This document shows, piece after piece, positions 1-8,223 of a stretch of DNA of 64,000 nucleotides (the stretch's first letter is position 1; every line of letters starts with the position of its first letter). The notes under the pieces are model-generated. The model did not search any database. It was not told the origin of the DNA and was given only the letters and a program-made list of their open reading frames with translations. A program made the translations under genes and the position numbers. This DNA is from Flavisericum labens (GTDB lineage: Bacteria; Bacteroidota; Bacteroidia; Flavobacteriales; Flavobacteriaceae): assembly GCF_045446075.1 (NCBI RefSeq), contig NZ_JBJJBQ010000002.1:1-64000 (forward strand), written 5' to 3'.

Positions 1-29
1 AAACTCAAAAGAAAAATATACAAATCAAA

Positions 30-61
30 AAAGCTGAACAATGTTACCATTGTTCAGCTTT
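30..61 (-). terminator. Rho-independent terminator downstream of the DUF937 gene
   Basis: A perfect 14-bp stem (30-43 with 48-61, four-base loop) is flanked on its left by an A-run, which is a T-run on the minus strand. It lies about 70 bases past the DUF937 stop codon and fits as the end of that transcript. The plus-strand side is only weakly T-rich. Confidence 0.75.
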
Positions 62-129
62 AATTTATAAATTTAATCCTTTAATAATCTGTATCGGTTA
101 TTTAGGACTAGACATTATAATTCAGGAAT

Positions 130-771
130 TTATCTTTTTCCTCCAAAAAGTCCGCCCAACAGTCCACCTAGGCCACCTTTCTTTTTGTTTCCACCTAATA
201 CCATTCCTGCTACATCATCAATTACACTGCCGTCGCCGTCAGCATCAAGAATAGATTCTAAAAAGCTTTGCTCCTGCTGTGGCGAGTTCCCTTGAATCAG
301 CCCACCTAAAAGACTTTGAATACCACTTTGGTCGCTCACTTTGTTTTGTCTGGTTTCTTTACCTAAAACACCCATTAAAATAGGAGCAGCTATTTTTAGT
401 ATTTGTGCTACAGAACCTGCATCCATTCCTGCTTTGGCTCCTAAAGTTTGTTCTACTCTTGGTTGTTTATTTCCTAAGACGTGTCCTAAAATTTTACTTC
501 CGTCGTTCATAACATTGTCATCAACACCACCACTAAATAATCCACCTAAATTGTCTAAAATACTTCCGTCGTGCTTGCTGTTTAGGACACTCATTAAGCC
601 CTCTGCACCTTGAGGAGATGAGGCATTACGTTTCATAGCTTGCATTAATACAGGCAAGGCCATAGTTAAAACATCCTGAGTTTTGTTTTGAGGTTGATTG
701 GTTTGATTGGATACACCACTAATTAATGTTTTTCCTAGGTCACTGTTCAATAAATCTAAAATTCCTGACAT
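130..771 (-). CDS. DUF937 domain protein
   Basis: A 213-residue protein of the DUF937 type, a family of unknown function. It has a low-complexity start rich in Asn and Gln, a middle part with repeated short hydrophobic LLGG-like helices, and a Gly/Lys tail (GGLGGLLGGLFGG). Residues about 173-187 contain D-A-D-G-D-G-S-V-I-D-D, which resembles an EF-hand calcium-binding loop. There is no signal peptide or membrane segment, so it is probably cytoplasmic. It lies downstream of serC-serA but is separated from serA by a terminator, so it is probably transcribed on its own. The family assignment is fairly secure; the function is unknown. Confidence 0.8.
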   Translation of the reverse strand: MSGILDLLNSDLGKTLISGVSNQTNQPQNKTQDVLTMALPVLMQAMKRNASSPQGAEGLMSVLNSKHDGSILDNLGGLFSGGVDDNVMNDGSKILGHVLGNKQPRVEQTLGAKAGMDAGSVAQILKIAAPILMGVLGKETRQNKVSDQSGIQSLLGGLIQGNSPQQEQSFLESILDADGDGSVIDDVAGMVLGGNKKKGGLGGLLGGLFGGKR

Positions 772-821
772 GATTGTTTATGTTTTTTTAATAAGATGAG
801 TAAAATTGGATGTTGAATGTA

Positions 822-853
822 CAAAAAAAGTCCCAACATCTAAGGTTAGGACT
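822..853 (-). terminator. Terminator downstream of serA
   Basis: On the minus strand a 9-bp stem with one G-U pair (845-853 with 829-837, seven-base loop) runs into a seven-T tract (823-829 read as A on the plus strand). It lies about 70 bases after the serA stop, before the DUF937 gene. Confidence 0.7.
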
Positions 854-920
854 CATTTATAACGTTTAGGTCACATTTACATCAAAACCTACATGGTTTT
901 GACGAATGCATTCCAAGGAT

Positions 921-1871
921 TTATCCTAGAATGCTAATAATTTGTGACGCTAATTCTTCTCCAATTCTATCTTGCGCTTCATTAGTTGCCGCACCGGTAT
1001 GGGGTGTTAATGATAACGCAGGGTTCATTAATAATTGCATTTCTGGTTTTGGTTCTTTTTCAAAAACATCCAAAGCTGCTCTAGCTACTTTACCGCTTTC
1101 AAGTGCTTTTACTAGGGCTACTTCATTAACAACACCGCCACGAGCTGCATTGGCTAAAATAACACCGTCCTTCATCATATTGAACTCGGCTTCATCAATC
1201 ACGTAGTCTTTTTGAGCAGGAACGTGTAGCGTAATAAAATCAGCTTGTTTTAATACTTCTTCTTTAGAAATGGTTTCAATTTCAAAATTTAATTTTTGTC
1301 CGTCAAAAAACTCTAATCCTAAGTTGGCCTTTTCTAAAAATGGATCAAAAGCAATAACTTTCATTCCAGCTCCTAAAGCTACTTTTGCAGTGGCTTGACC
1401 AATTCGTCCAAAACCTAAAACACCTAAAGTTTTTCCTTTTAATTCAGTTCCTTTGGCGTATGCTTTTTTTAGGCCTTTAAAATTACTGTCTCCTTCAAGA
1501 GGCATTTCTCTATTGGCGTTGTGTAAAAAACGTGCCAATCCGTAAAAATGTCCAAAAACCAACTCTGCTACAGAATGTGAAGATGCTGCAGGTGTGTTGA
1601 TAACGTTTAAGCCTTTTTCACGAGCATACTCAACATCAATATTATCCATTCCAACGCCACCACGACCAATAATTTTTAAGTCTGGGCAAGCGTCAATTAA
1701 GTCTTTACGCACGGTAGTTGCACTACGTACCAATAAAACTGCAATGTCGTTTTTGTTAATGTAGTTTATTAATTGTTCTTGGGCTACGGTGGTTGTAATT
1801 ACTTCGTAACCGCCTTTTTCTAAAGCATCAATTCCGCTTTGTGAAATACCGTCGTTTGCTAATACTTTCAT
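921..1871 (-). CDS. serA: D-3-phosphoglycerate dehydrogenase (short form)
   Basis: Oxidises 3-phosphoglycerate to 3-phosphohydroxypyruvate with NAD, the first step of serine synthesis, in the cytoplasm. The 316 residues show the D-2-hydroxyacid dehydrogenase layout: a Rossmann loop GFGRIG at about 153-158, the catalytic Arg in NAARGG at about 244, a Glu near 271 and the catalytic His in PHTGA at about 291. The protein ends after the catalytic domains, so it lacks the C-terminal ACT domain that gives serine feedback control in the E. coli enzyme. It sits 78 bases downstream of serC on the same strand, probably in one transcript. The serC neighbour makes the serine role much more likely than another 2-hydroxyacid substrate. 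Confidence 0.9.
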   Translation of the reverse strand: MKVLANDGISQSGIDALEKGGYEVITTTVAQEQLINYINKNDIAVLLVRSATTVRKDLIDACPDLKIIGRGGVGMDNIDVEYAREKGLNVINTPAASSHSVAELVFGHFYGLARFLHNANREMPLEGDSNFKGLKKAYAKGTELKGKTLGVLGFGRIGQATAKVALGAGMKVIAFDPFLEKANLGLEFFDGQKLNFEIETISKEEVLKQADFITLHVPAQKDYVIDEAEFNMMKDGVILANAARGGVVNEVALVKALESGKVARAALDVFEKEPKPEMQLLMNPALSLTPHTGAATNEAQDRIGEELASQIISILG

Positions 1872-1949
1872 TTTTTAGGTAAAAAGTTATATTTAATTTA
1901 GTGTTCAACTATCAGCTTTTGAATTTTACCGATTAGGTTAAACTTTTCT

Positions 1950-3014
1950 TTATGCTTTACTTTCCAATTCGCTCATTACTTCCACCAACACTTTTACACT
2001 ATCAATAGGCAAGGCGTTATACATAGAAGCTCTATAGCCTCCAACACTTCTATGCCCATTTACGGCACTAATACCAGCTTCTTTAAGCATGGTTTCGAAG
2101 GTTTCTTTTAAATTTTCATTTTCTAAAGTAAACGTGGCATTCATCAAAGACCTGTCTTCTTTAGAAGCAAACCCTTTAAATAATGGGTTTAGGTCAATTT
2201 CAGAATACATCAAGCGTGCTTTCTTTTCGTTTTCTTTTTCAATTTCGGCAATACCACCAAGACCTTTTAACCATTCTAAGGTTAACATAGAAGTGTAAAT
2301 TGGAAATACAGGTGGCGTATTGAACATACTACCTTTGTCGATATGCACTTTATAGTCCATCATTGATGGTATTTTACGAGATACTTTTCCTAAAATATCT
2401 TCTCTGACTACTACTAAAGTTGTTCCTGCTGGTCCCATGTTTTTTTGTGCTCCAGCGTAGATTAATCCGAATTGAGAAAAATCCAAGGTACGAGAGAATA
2501 TATCGCTACTCATATCGCAAACCAACGGAATATCGGTTTTTGGAAAACTCTTCATTTGCGTTCCAAAAATGGTGTTGTTTGATGTGCAGTGAAAATAATC
2601 GTAATCTTCAGGGATTTCGTAGCCTTTTGGGATGTAATTGTAGTTAGCATCTTTTGACGAACCAACTTCATAAATATCATCGTATATTTTTGCTTCTTTT
2701 ATGGCTTTTGCTGCCCAAGAACCAGAATTTAAATAGCCTGCTCTTTTTTCCAACAGGTTTAAAGCCACCATTAAAAACTGGGTGCTGGCACCGCCTTGTA
2801 AGAACAATGCTTTATAGCCTTTGCCCTCTAAGCCTAGTAATTCTAAAACTAAAGCTCGTGCATTTTCCATAATATCAACAAAGTCTTTGCTTCTGTGTGA
2901 TATTTCAATTAAAGACAAGCCAGAATCGTTATAATCCATTACTGCTTGAGAAGCCTTCAACAATACTTCTTGTGGTAAAATACTTGGTCCTGCGCTAAAG
3001 TTATGTTTTTTCAT
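1950..3014 (-). CDS. serC: Phosphoserine aminotransferase
   Basis: PLP enzyme that transaminates 3-phosphohydroxypyruvate with glutamate to give phosphoserine; the family also serves PLP synthesis through phosphohydroxythreonine. The 354-residue length is typical. Visible marks are FSAGPSILP at the start, the FHCTSNNTIFGTQ segment at about 141-153, and the PLP lysine in GAQKNMGPAG at about Lys191. The C-terminal GHRSVGGYRASMYNA motif contains phosphate-binding residues. It is the first gene of a serC-serA pair, which together cover two of the three serine synthesis steps; no serB was seen in this window. Confidence 0.95.
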   Translation of the reverse strand: MKKHNFSAGPSILPQEVLLKASQAVMDYNDSGLSLIEISHRSKDFVDIMENARALVLELLGLEGKGYKALFLQGGASTQFLMVALNLLEKRAGYLNSGSWAAKAIKEAKIYDDIYEVGSSKDANYNYIPKGYEIPEDYDYFHCTSNNTIFGTQMKSFPKTDIPLVCDMSSDIFSRTLDFSQFGLIYAGAQKNMGPAGTTLVVVREDILGKVSRKIPSMMDYKVHIDKGSMFNTPPVFPIYTSMLTLEWLKGLGGIAEIEKENEKKARLMYSEIDLNPLFKGFASKEDRSLMNATFTLENENLKETFETMLKEAGISAVNGHRSVGGYRASMYNALPIDSVKVLVEVMSELESKA

Positions 3015-3087
3015 TATATGTGGTAAAAATTAAGATGCAAAGTTGCTAATTAATTAGGGATTATATGTTATAAATTCAATAATTTTT

Positions 3088-4149
3088 TCAAGAAATTGCT
3101 AACAAAAATTCAACGGAATCTACATCATCGGCATAATCCCAAAGTTGTGGTTTTTGGGTATGGCCAAATGGAATTTCTTTTTCAATAAAACCTTTGGAAA
3201 CAATACATTGAATTTGGGCTTTTTCGGCAACTAGTTTTTTCTTTAGTTCTTCTGTATTGTCGTAATGTTCGTAAAACAATGTTGCAATGGGCGAGGCGTA
3301 GCTTTCGTCTTCTTTTATCATAAAGAAACCATTTTCAAGCATATCAAATTCGCTCATTAAGTAAACGGCTTTGTTGTAATCATAATTGTTGGCGTATTTG
3401 GCTTTTTCAATTATAGGATGCCAATGGTAAATGGCTTCGAAAAAATCATTGAATTTGTAATCTTTTGGAACAAATACTTTTGAAACGTTTCGGCATCCCA
3501 AGCCATAGTATCTAAAAATGTCTTCTGATAGGTTTTTTAGTTCTTCCGTAGATTCATTTCCTGTTAAAACAGCCACAGAATTTCGGTTGTTTCTTACAAT
3601 GGAAGGTTTGCCCTTAAAATAATATTCAAAATAACGAGCTGTGTTGTTACTACCGGTTGCAATAACGGCATCAAAACCTTCAACTTTTTTCTCTGAAAAA
3701 CTTATTTTTCCTTTAAACTGAGGTTCAACATATTCTAGATATTTTGCCAGATAAGGCAACAGGTGTTTGTCACTCGAAGACTGTTTTACCAAAACATGGT
3801 GCCCCGTAATCAGTACAGATAAAAAATCATGAAACCCCACTAAAGGAATATTGCCTGCCATAATTATGGCCACTTGTTTTGGCTTAGCGTCAGTGAAATT
3901 ATAAGGGTTAAGCCAGGTGTTTAAATGGTCTTCGGTTAAAGACTCTGCCCAACCACTCATGGCAAAGCGTATGTTTTCTGGCGTAAACCAGCCATTGTGT
4001 TCTTGGGCCAATTTTAATTGATGCTTAAAACCATCGAAGAACATATCATTGTGTTCAACATGATCCTCCTTTTGAATGATATCATTAGAAAATTGCCTTA
4101 AAAAATCTCCTAATTTTACAAAAGCGGTAATTCTTTCCTGTAATTGCAT
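3088..4149 (-). CDS. Acyl-CoA reductase (LuxC-like)
   Basis: A 353-residue protein of the LuxC/acyl-CoA reductase group, which use NAD(P)H to reduce acyl-CoA or acyl-enzyme to aldehyde through a cysteine thioester. Residues 95-105 (IIMAGNIPLVG) and 161-170 (AVIATGSNNT) are typical of the aldehyde-dehydrogenase-like fold. Cys219 in GLGCRNVSK is the likely catalytic nucleophile. The gene is divergent from a two-cluster ferredoxin, with interlocking promoters between them, and lies upstream of serC-serA. The natural substrate cannot be read from the sequence; nothing suggests bioluminescence. Confidence 0.8.
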   Translation of the reverse strand: MQLQERITAFVKLGDFLRQFSNDIIQKEDHVEHNDMFFDGFKHQLKLAQEHNGWFTPENIRFAMSGWAESLTEDHLNTWLNPYNFTDAKPKQVAIIMAGNIPLVGFHDFLSVLITGHHVLVKQSSSDKHLLPYLAKYLEYVEPQFKGKISFSEKKVEGFDAVIATGSNNTARYFEYYFKGKPSIVRNNRNSVAVLTGNESTEELKNLSEDIFRYYGLGCRNVSKVFVPKDYKFNDFFEAIYHWHPIIEKAKYANNYDYNKAVYLMSEFDMLENGFFMIKEDESYASPIATLFYEHYDNTEELKKKLVAEKAQIQCIVSKGFIEKEIPFGHTQKPQLWDYADDVDSVEFLLAIS

Positions 4150-4157
4150 CGTGAAAT

Positions 4158-4188
4158 TTGGTTATGAATGGTTTTGGCTTTATTTTTG
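4158..4188 (+). promoter_or_regulatory. Promoter of the ferredoxin gene
   Basis: TTG at 4158-4160, a 20-base spacer and TATTTTTG at 4181-4188 match the Bacteroidota consensus (TTG, 17-23 bases, TAnnTTTG). The element ends 30 bases before the ferredoxin start. Confidence 0.75.
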
Positions 4189-4194
4189 CGACTG

Positions 4195-4225
4195 CAAAGT
4201 TAGAAAGAAAAAAACGCTATGGCAA
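4195..4225 (-). promoter_or_regulatory. Promoter of the acyl-CoA reductase gene
   Basis: On the minus strand TTG (4225-4223), a 20-base spacer and TAACTTTG (4202-4195) match the Bacteroidota promoter consensus. It faces the ferredoxin promoter with only six bases between the two -7 boxes, and its -33 box lies inside the first codons of the ferredoxin gene. Confidence 0.7.
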
Positions 4226-4572
4226 TTATAATAACAGACGAATGTATAAATTGTGGTGCTTGTGAACCTGAGTGCCCAAACACAGCAATATATGAAGGTG
4301 CGGACGATTGGCGCTATAAAGACGGAACCAGTTTAGAAGGCAAGGTTGTTCTTACCAATGGAACCGAGGTTGACGCCGATGAGGCACAAGAACCAGTGAG
4401 TGATGAGCTTTATTACATTGTACCCGATAAATGTACGGAATGTAAAGGTTTCCACGACGAGCCACAGTGTGCTGCGGTTTGCCCTGTAGACTGTTGTGTG
4501 CCTGATGAAGATCATGAGGAAACTGAAGAAGAACTTTTGGCTAAGCAAAAGTTTATGCATCCAGAAGGATAA
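4219..4572 (+). CDS. Ferredoxin with two 4Fe-4S clusters
   Basis: A small (117-residue) cytoplasmic electron carrier. The first cluster motif is CINCGACEPECP near residues 9-20. The second is CTECKGF, nine residues, then CAAVCPVDCC near 74-94; a spacing this long between the first two and the last two cysteines is typical of the long-loop group of bacterial 4Fe-4S ferredoxins. The tail is acidic (DEDHEETEEE). It is divergent from an acyl-CoA reductase, and this pairing may mean it supplies or accepts electrons for lipid or aldehyde metabolism, which is inference. A strong terminator follows, so it is a single-gene transcript. Confidence 0.9.
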   Translation: MAIIITDECINCGACEPECPNTAIYEGADDWRYKDGTSLEGKVVLTNGTEVDADEAQEPVSDELYYIVPDKCTECKGFHDEPQCAAVCPVDCCVPDEDHEETEEELLAKQKFMHPEG

Positions 4573-4608
4573 GTCGATACTGAAACAATTTCAGTACATC
4601 TAATCGAC
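4573..4608 (+). repeat. Hairpin directly after the ferredoxin stop codon
   Basis: TACTGAAA (4578-4585) pairs with TTTCAGTA (4589-4596) over a three-base loop, and GTCGA (4573-4577) can pair with TCGAC (4604-4608) outside it. There is no T-run, so it is not a terminator by itself. It may protect the 3' end of the mRNA. Confidence 0.45.
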
Positions 4609-4623
4609 ATGAAATAATAAATT

Positions 4624-4656
4624 AAATCCTGAGCTTTGGCTTGGGATTTTTATTTT
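4624..4656 (+). terminator. Terminator of the ferredoxin transcript
   Basis: An 11-bp stem with two G-U pairs (4624-4634 with 4639-4649, four-base loop TTTG) runs into a T-rich tail. It separates the ferredoxin from the thiamine pyrophosphokinase gene. Confidence 0.75.
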
Positions 4657-4675
4657 AGCAGTAACTATTTTCTAA

Positions 4676-5281
4676 ATGAACTCAAAAAAAGTATTCCTAT
4701 TAATTGATGGCGAGCGCCCAAAACAACTACCGGATTTTTCCAGTTACGACCTTGTTTGTGCTACAGATGGAGCTTATCGGTTCTTAGCTGAAAACAATGT
4801 GACGCCTGATTTTATCAGTGGTGATTTTGATGCTTTGGAAAGTCTTCCAACACATATTGAGGCCATTCCAACACCCGACCAAGATTATACCGATTTTGAA
4901 AAGATTTTAAGAATCTTGCACAACAAAGGCTTTGTTAATATTGATGTTTATGGCGCTAGCGGAAAAGAGCAGGACCATTTTTTGGGAAATTTGAGCGCAG
5001 CCATAAAATGGAAATCTAAATTGAACCTTAACTTTTTCGATAATTATGGCTATTATTTTTTAGCCGATAATCTAACCAAGATAGTCGAAAGTAAAAATAA
5101 AATAGTGTCTTTAGTTCCTTTTCCTGAAGCACATGGCATAACGACCCAAGGTTTAAAATATGCACTTGCCGATGAACCTTTAACTTTTGGAAAACGCATT
5201 GGCACAAGAAATGAAGCTATTTCAAATGAAGTTATTATAACTTTTAAAAGCGGCGTCTTGTTTGTGTTTGTTAATGACTGA
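4676..5281 (+). CDS. Thiamine pyrophosphokinase
   Basis: Transfers pyrophosphate from ATP to thiamine, giving thiamine diphosphate, in the cytoplasm. The 201 residues carry the family marks: DGAYRF at about 31-36, ISGDFDAL at about 47-54, and the acidic DQDYTDFEK block at about 68-76, followed by YGASGKEQDHFLGN at about 95-108, which together build the metal and nucleotide site. The C-terminal half is the small beta domain that binds thiamine, with the TTQGLKYAL segment. No thiamine riboswitch is visible in front of it. Confidence 0.85.
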   Translation: MNSKKVFLLIDGERPKQLPDFSSYDLVCATDGAYRFLAENNVTPDFISGDFDALESLPTHIEAIPTPDQDYTDFEKILRILHNKGFVNIDVYGASGKEQDHFLGNLSAAIKWKSKLNLNFFDNYGYYFLADNLTKIVESKNKIVSLVPFPEAHGITTQGLKYALADEPLTFGKRIGTRNEAISNEVIITFKSGVLFVFVND

Positions 5282-5354
5282 TGATACTAAAAGAAAAATT
5301 ATAACTTAGTGGCGAGTTGGGAATAGTTCTAATTCAATTTTATAAACATCAACT

Positions 5355-6347
5355 ATGAGCAAATCCATAAAGTTCGTCATTATAGGAAGTGGTAATATTG
5401 CAGGTACTTACTTATCGGCATTAAACAACATTGAAAATGCTGAGGTTGTCGCCATTGTTTCTGGTAAAACTGAAAAGCCACATCCGTTAAGCCATCTCCC
5501 TTTTTTTAAAAACATTTCTGAAATTGACATTGATTTTGATGCTGTTATCATTTGCACGCCCAATGGTATCCATCATCTTAGTGCCATTGAAGCCGCTAAT
5601 TTGGGTAAACATGTGCTTTGCGAAAAGCCTATAGATATTACTTTAAAATCAATCGACAAAATGATTGATGCTTGCCGCAATAATAATGTTAGGCTTGGGG
5701 TGGCCTACCAAAGGCGTTATAGTTCAGATAATCCTATTGTAAAAAAAATGATAGATTCTGGTGAATTGGGGCAAATTTTTTCGGTCGATTTATCGGTTAA
5801 AAACTACCGCAACGATGCCTATTATAATTCATCGCCGTACAGAGGGACTTATGGAATTGATGGTGGCGGACCTTTTATTCAGCAGGCTTCGCACTATATT
5901 GATTTGTATTATTGGTTTTTCGGGAAACCTAATAAATTGGTAAGTAAGTTGGGTACTTTTGTTCATGATATTGAAGTGGAAGACCACGGTGCTGTCATTT
6001 GTGCTCATGACTTGGGGATGATTGGAACGATAACGGCATCAACAGCTACAAAACCTGGGTTTCCGGCCAAAATGGAAATTTATACCAGCAAAGGTTATTT
6101 AATTTTAGAAAATGACGTCATCACCCATTGGGATGTTCAGGGCGTTGAAAACCCGACTACCCAATCCGCAAGCGAAAACACCCATACTGGAGCAGCAACG
6201 GCTGCCGTTGCGGATACCACCAACCATGAGACTATTTTAAATGATTTTGTAAACGCTGTAAAAACGGGAGACGATTGTTTAGTTACAGGAGAATCCGCCA
6301 GAAATGCCACCGAAATGGTTTTGGAAATTTATAATAGCCAGTTTTAG
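5355..6347 (+). CDS. Gfo/Idh/MocA family oxidoreductase
   Basis: NAD(P)-dependent sugar-type dehydrogenase of 330 residues. The N-terminal Rossmann domain has the loop GSGNIAGTY at 11-19 and the family motif EKPID at 90-94. The C-terminal half has the catalytic-region block GGGPFIQQASHYIDL near 174-188, with the conserved His. The beta-sheet domain then runs to the end. Members act on UDP-sugars, myo-inositol, deoxysugars and others; the WlbA-like group oxidises UDP-GlcNAc derivatives. No sugar-nucleotide pathway genes lie beside this copy, so I do not assign a substrate. No clear terminator follows. Confidence 0.8.
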   Translation: MSKSIKFVIIGSGNIAGTYLSALNNIENAEVVAIVSGKTEKPHPLSHLPFFKNISEIDIDFDAVIICTPNGIHHLSAIEAANLGKHVLCEKPIDITLKSIDKMIDACRNNNVRLGVAYQRRYSSDNPIVKKMIDSGELGQIFSVDLSVKNYRNDAYYNSSPYRGTYGIDGGGPFIQQASHYIDLYYWFFGKPNKLVSKLGTFVHDIEVEDHGAVICAHDLGMIGTITASTATKPGFPAKMEIYTSKGYLILENDVITHWDVQGVENPTTQSASENTHTGAATAAVADTTNHETILNDFVNAVKTGDDCLVTGESARNATEMVLEIYNSQF

Positions 6348-6622
6348 GCTACAGGCTGAACTTGCTTCTTTTTAAGAATCTTGTTGGTCTTATTCTTTTA
6401 TTAATGAATTAACATAATTAAATAACTATCTGTTTGATTTTCTGTTTTTAAAGTGATAATTTCGTTTATCAATCGATAAAATGAATTGAAACTGCATTTT
6501 ATCTTTATGCCATCAGTAATATTATAGGGTTAATTAACCAATATGCAGATTCTTTGTGATTTAATAAAGAACTAAGAAATTATGCTAATCTTTAAATTAA
6601 GACATAAAAGTGATTAATATAA

Positions 6623-7987
6623 GTGAAAACAGTCAGAAGGATAAATAGATATAATTATCTAACATTCTGCTTTGCTGCAATGGTATGCCTTTCGGTTATT
6701 CCGTTAACAGCACAACACAATCACCAGAATGGACTTCATCATTGGGAGGTTCCAAGCAAAGATCCGGACCGAATTATGCTTACTTTCCATGGTGACCCAG
6801 CAATACGTCGAGCCGTTACCTGGAGAACCGACACAAGCATTATAAATGCAGTCGCACAAATTGCTGAAGCAACGGTAAATTCAAAGTTTACAAACAATTG
6901 TGTGACTAAAGATGCCATGACTGAACAATTTGACTTAGGTTTATATAAAGGGAATACCTCCCTGTTAGTCCACTATCACAGTGTAATATTTGATGAACTG
7001 AAACCGGATAAACTTTATGCTTATCGAGTGGGAGACGGTAAAGAATATTGGTCTGAGTGGATTCAATTTCGCACAGCAAAGACGAGATATGCCTCTACGC
7101 AATTCGTGTACTTGGGCGATGCTCAGGACAGTATTCTCGCACATTGGTCTCGGGTAATCCGTATGGTGTACCAAACAGCTCCTAAAGCATCATTTGTCAT
7201 CCACGCAGGGGATCTAATCAATGATGCGCACCACGACCATGAATGGGCTCAGTGGTTTAAGGCTGGTGGCTTTATTTATAGCCAATGGACGGCGATACCT
7301 GTAGTTGGAAATCATGAATTTCAACGGTTAACTGATGGCGAACCTAAAAAGCTTGCTATTCAATGGAGACCACAATTTACCTTGCCAATTGAAAAGAGAT
7401 TACCGCCAGAACTCCACGAAACTGTGTATACAGTCGATTATCAGGACATTCGAATCATCGTACTCAACTCTGCGAATCGACAAGAAATACAAGAACAAAC
7501 TAAATATATTGAACAGCAACTAAAAAATTGTAAGGCCAAATGGAAGATTTTAACATGTCATCACTCTGTATTCTCTCCAGCTAAAGGACGTGACTTCGAG
7601 TTTGCACGTAAAAACTGGAAACCTTTGTTCGATAAATATAATGTAGACCTAGTGCTAAATGGTCATGATCATACCTATGCAAGAGGTCATGTTCCCGTCA
7701 GAACTGCTAAATCAGAAGACAATGGTGACCTCGGAACCATATATGTCACCTCTGTTAGCGGCCCTAAACAATATCAACTTGAGACTGAGCAAATGAAAGC
7801 CTATAGAGCTCAGGGTTACCAGTTAGACAAAGCAGCTGAACAGAATCAATTTTATCAGGTCATAACTGTTGAGAATAACACGCTCACCTATATAGCTTAT
7901 GATGTTCTAGGAAAAGAATATGACCGGGCTACCATAAGTAAAGATTTCAGTACAGGAAAGAAGAAGCTCTGGCAAATAGAAGAATAG
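6623..7987 (+). CDS. Secreted purple acid phosphatase-like metallophosphoesterase
   Basis: A 454-residue exported phosphatase. It starts with GTG, followed by a basic stretch and a hydrophobic signal segment ending near residue 30 (VIPLTAQ). A fibronectin-like N-terminal domain spans roughly 45-150. The metallophosphatase domain shows all the metal motifs in order: GDAQD (165-169), GDL (196-198), GNHE (229-232), CHHS (312-315) and GHDH (347-350). It probably frees phosphate from organic esters outside the inner membrane. No T9SS sorting domain is present. The bordering DNA (6348-6622 and 7988-8223) is unusual and contains no other gene, which may mean the gene was acquired; that is inference. 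Confidence 0.85.
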   Translation: MKTVRRINRYNYLTFCFAAMVCLSVIPLTAQHNHQNGLHHWEVPSKDPDRIMLTFHGDPAIRRAVTWRTDTSIINAVAQIAEATVNSKFTNNCVTKDAMTEQFDLGLYKGNTSLLVHYHSVIFDELKPDKLYAYRVGDGKEYWSEWIQFRTAKTRYASTQFVYLGDAQDSILAHWSRVIRMVYQTAPKASFVIHAGDLINDAHHDHEWAQWFKAGGFIYSQWTAIPVVGNHEFQRLTDGEPKKLAIQWRPQFTLPIEKRLPPELHETVYTVDYQDIRIIVLNSANRQEIQEQTKYIEQQLKNCKAKWKILTCHHSVFSPAKGRDFEFARKNWKPLFDKYNVDLVLNGHDHTYARGHVPVRTAKSEDNGDLGTIYVTSVSGPKQYQLETEQMKAYRAQGYQLDKAAEQNQFYQVITVENNTLTYIAYDVLGKEYDRATISKDFSTGKKKLWQIEE

Positions 7988-8066
7988 GTATACGTTATTT
8001 TAATTGGGCAACATACTTCAGTAACTAAAAAACAATTTTTTGAAATCCCAAAGTGACGAAGGTAGT

Positions 8067-8223
8067 TTACTTAATCAAACTTATAAAAAGTGTGTAAAAC
8101 ATAGGGCGTGCAGTGGTTTCTGCAAGATTCGGAGACACAGCAAGCTTTATCTCGATGGACAGGTGCTCAGATCCAATATGCCTTAGTTTCATGCCCAAAC
8201 ACGATAATTGCAATTTCCTCAAA
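8067..8223. other. GC-rich unexplained segment next to the phosphatase gene
   Basis: The bases between the phosphatase and the next gene are clearly richer in G and C than the surroundings: 30 of 60 bases at 8101-8160. The minus strand holds a 41-codon ORF (8192 down to 8067) with a peptide that resembles no family I know, and other frames are open for short runs. It may be a remnant of a mobile or dispersed repeat. I cannot name it. Confidence 0.35.

Noticed and set aside
4610..4675. TPP riboswitch in front of the thiamine pyrophosphokinase gene
   Set aside because: The short gap is filled by the ferredoxin terminator; no CUGAGA or similar thi-box sequence fits a TPP aptamer.
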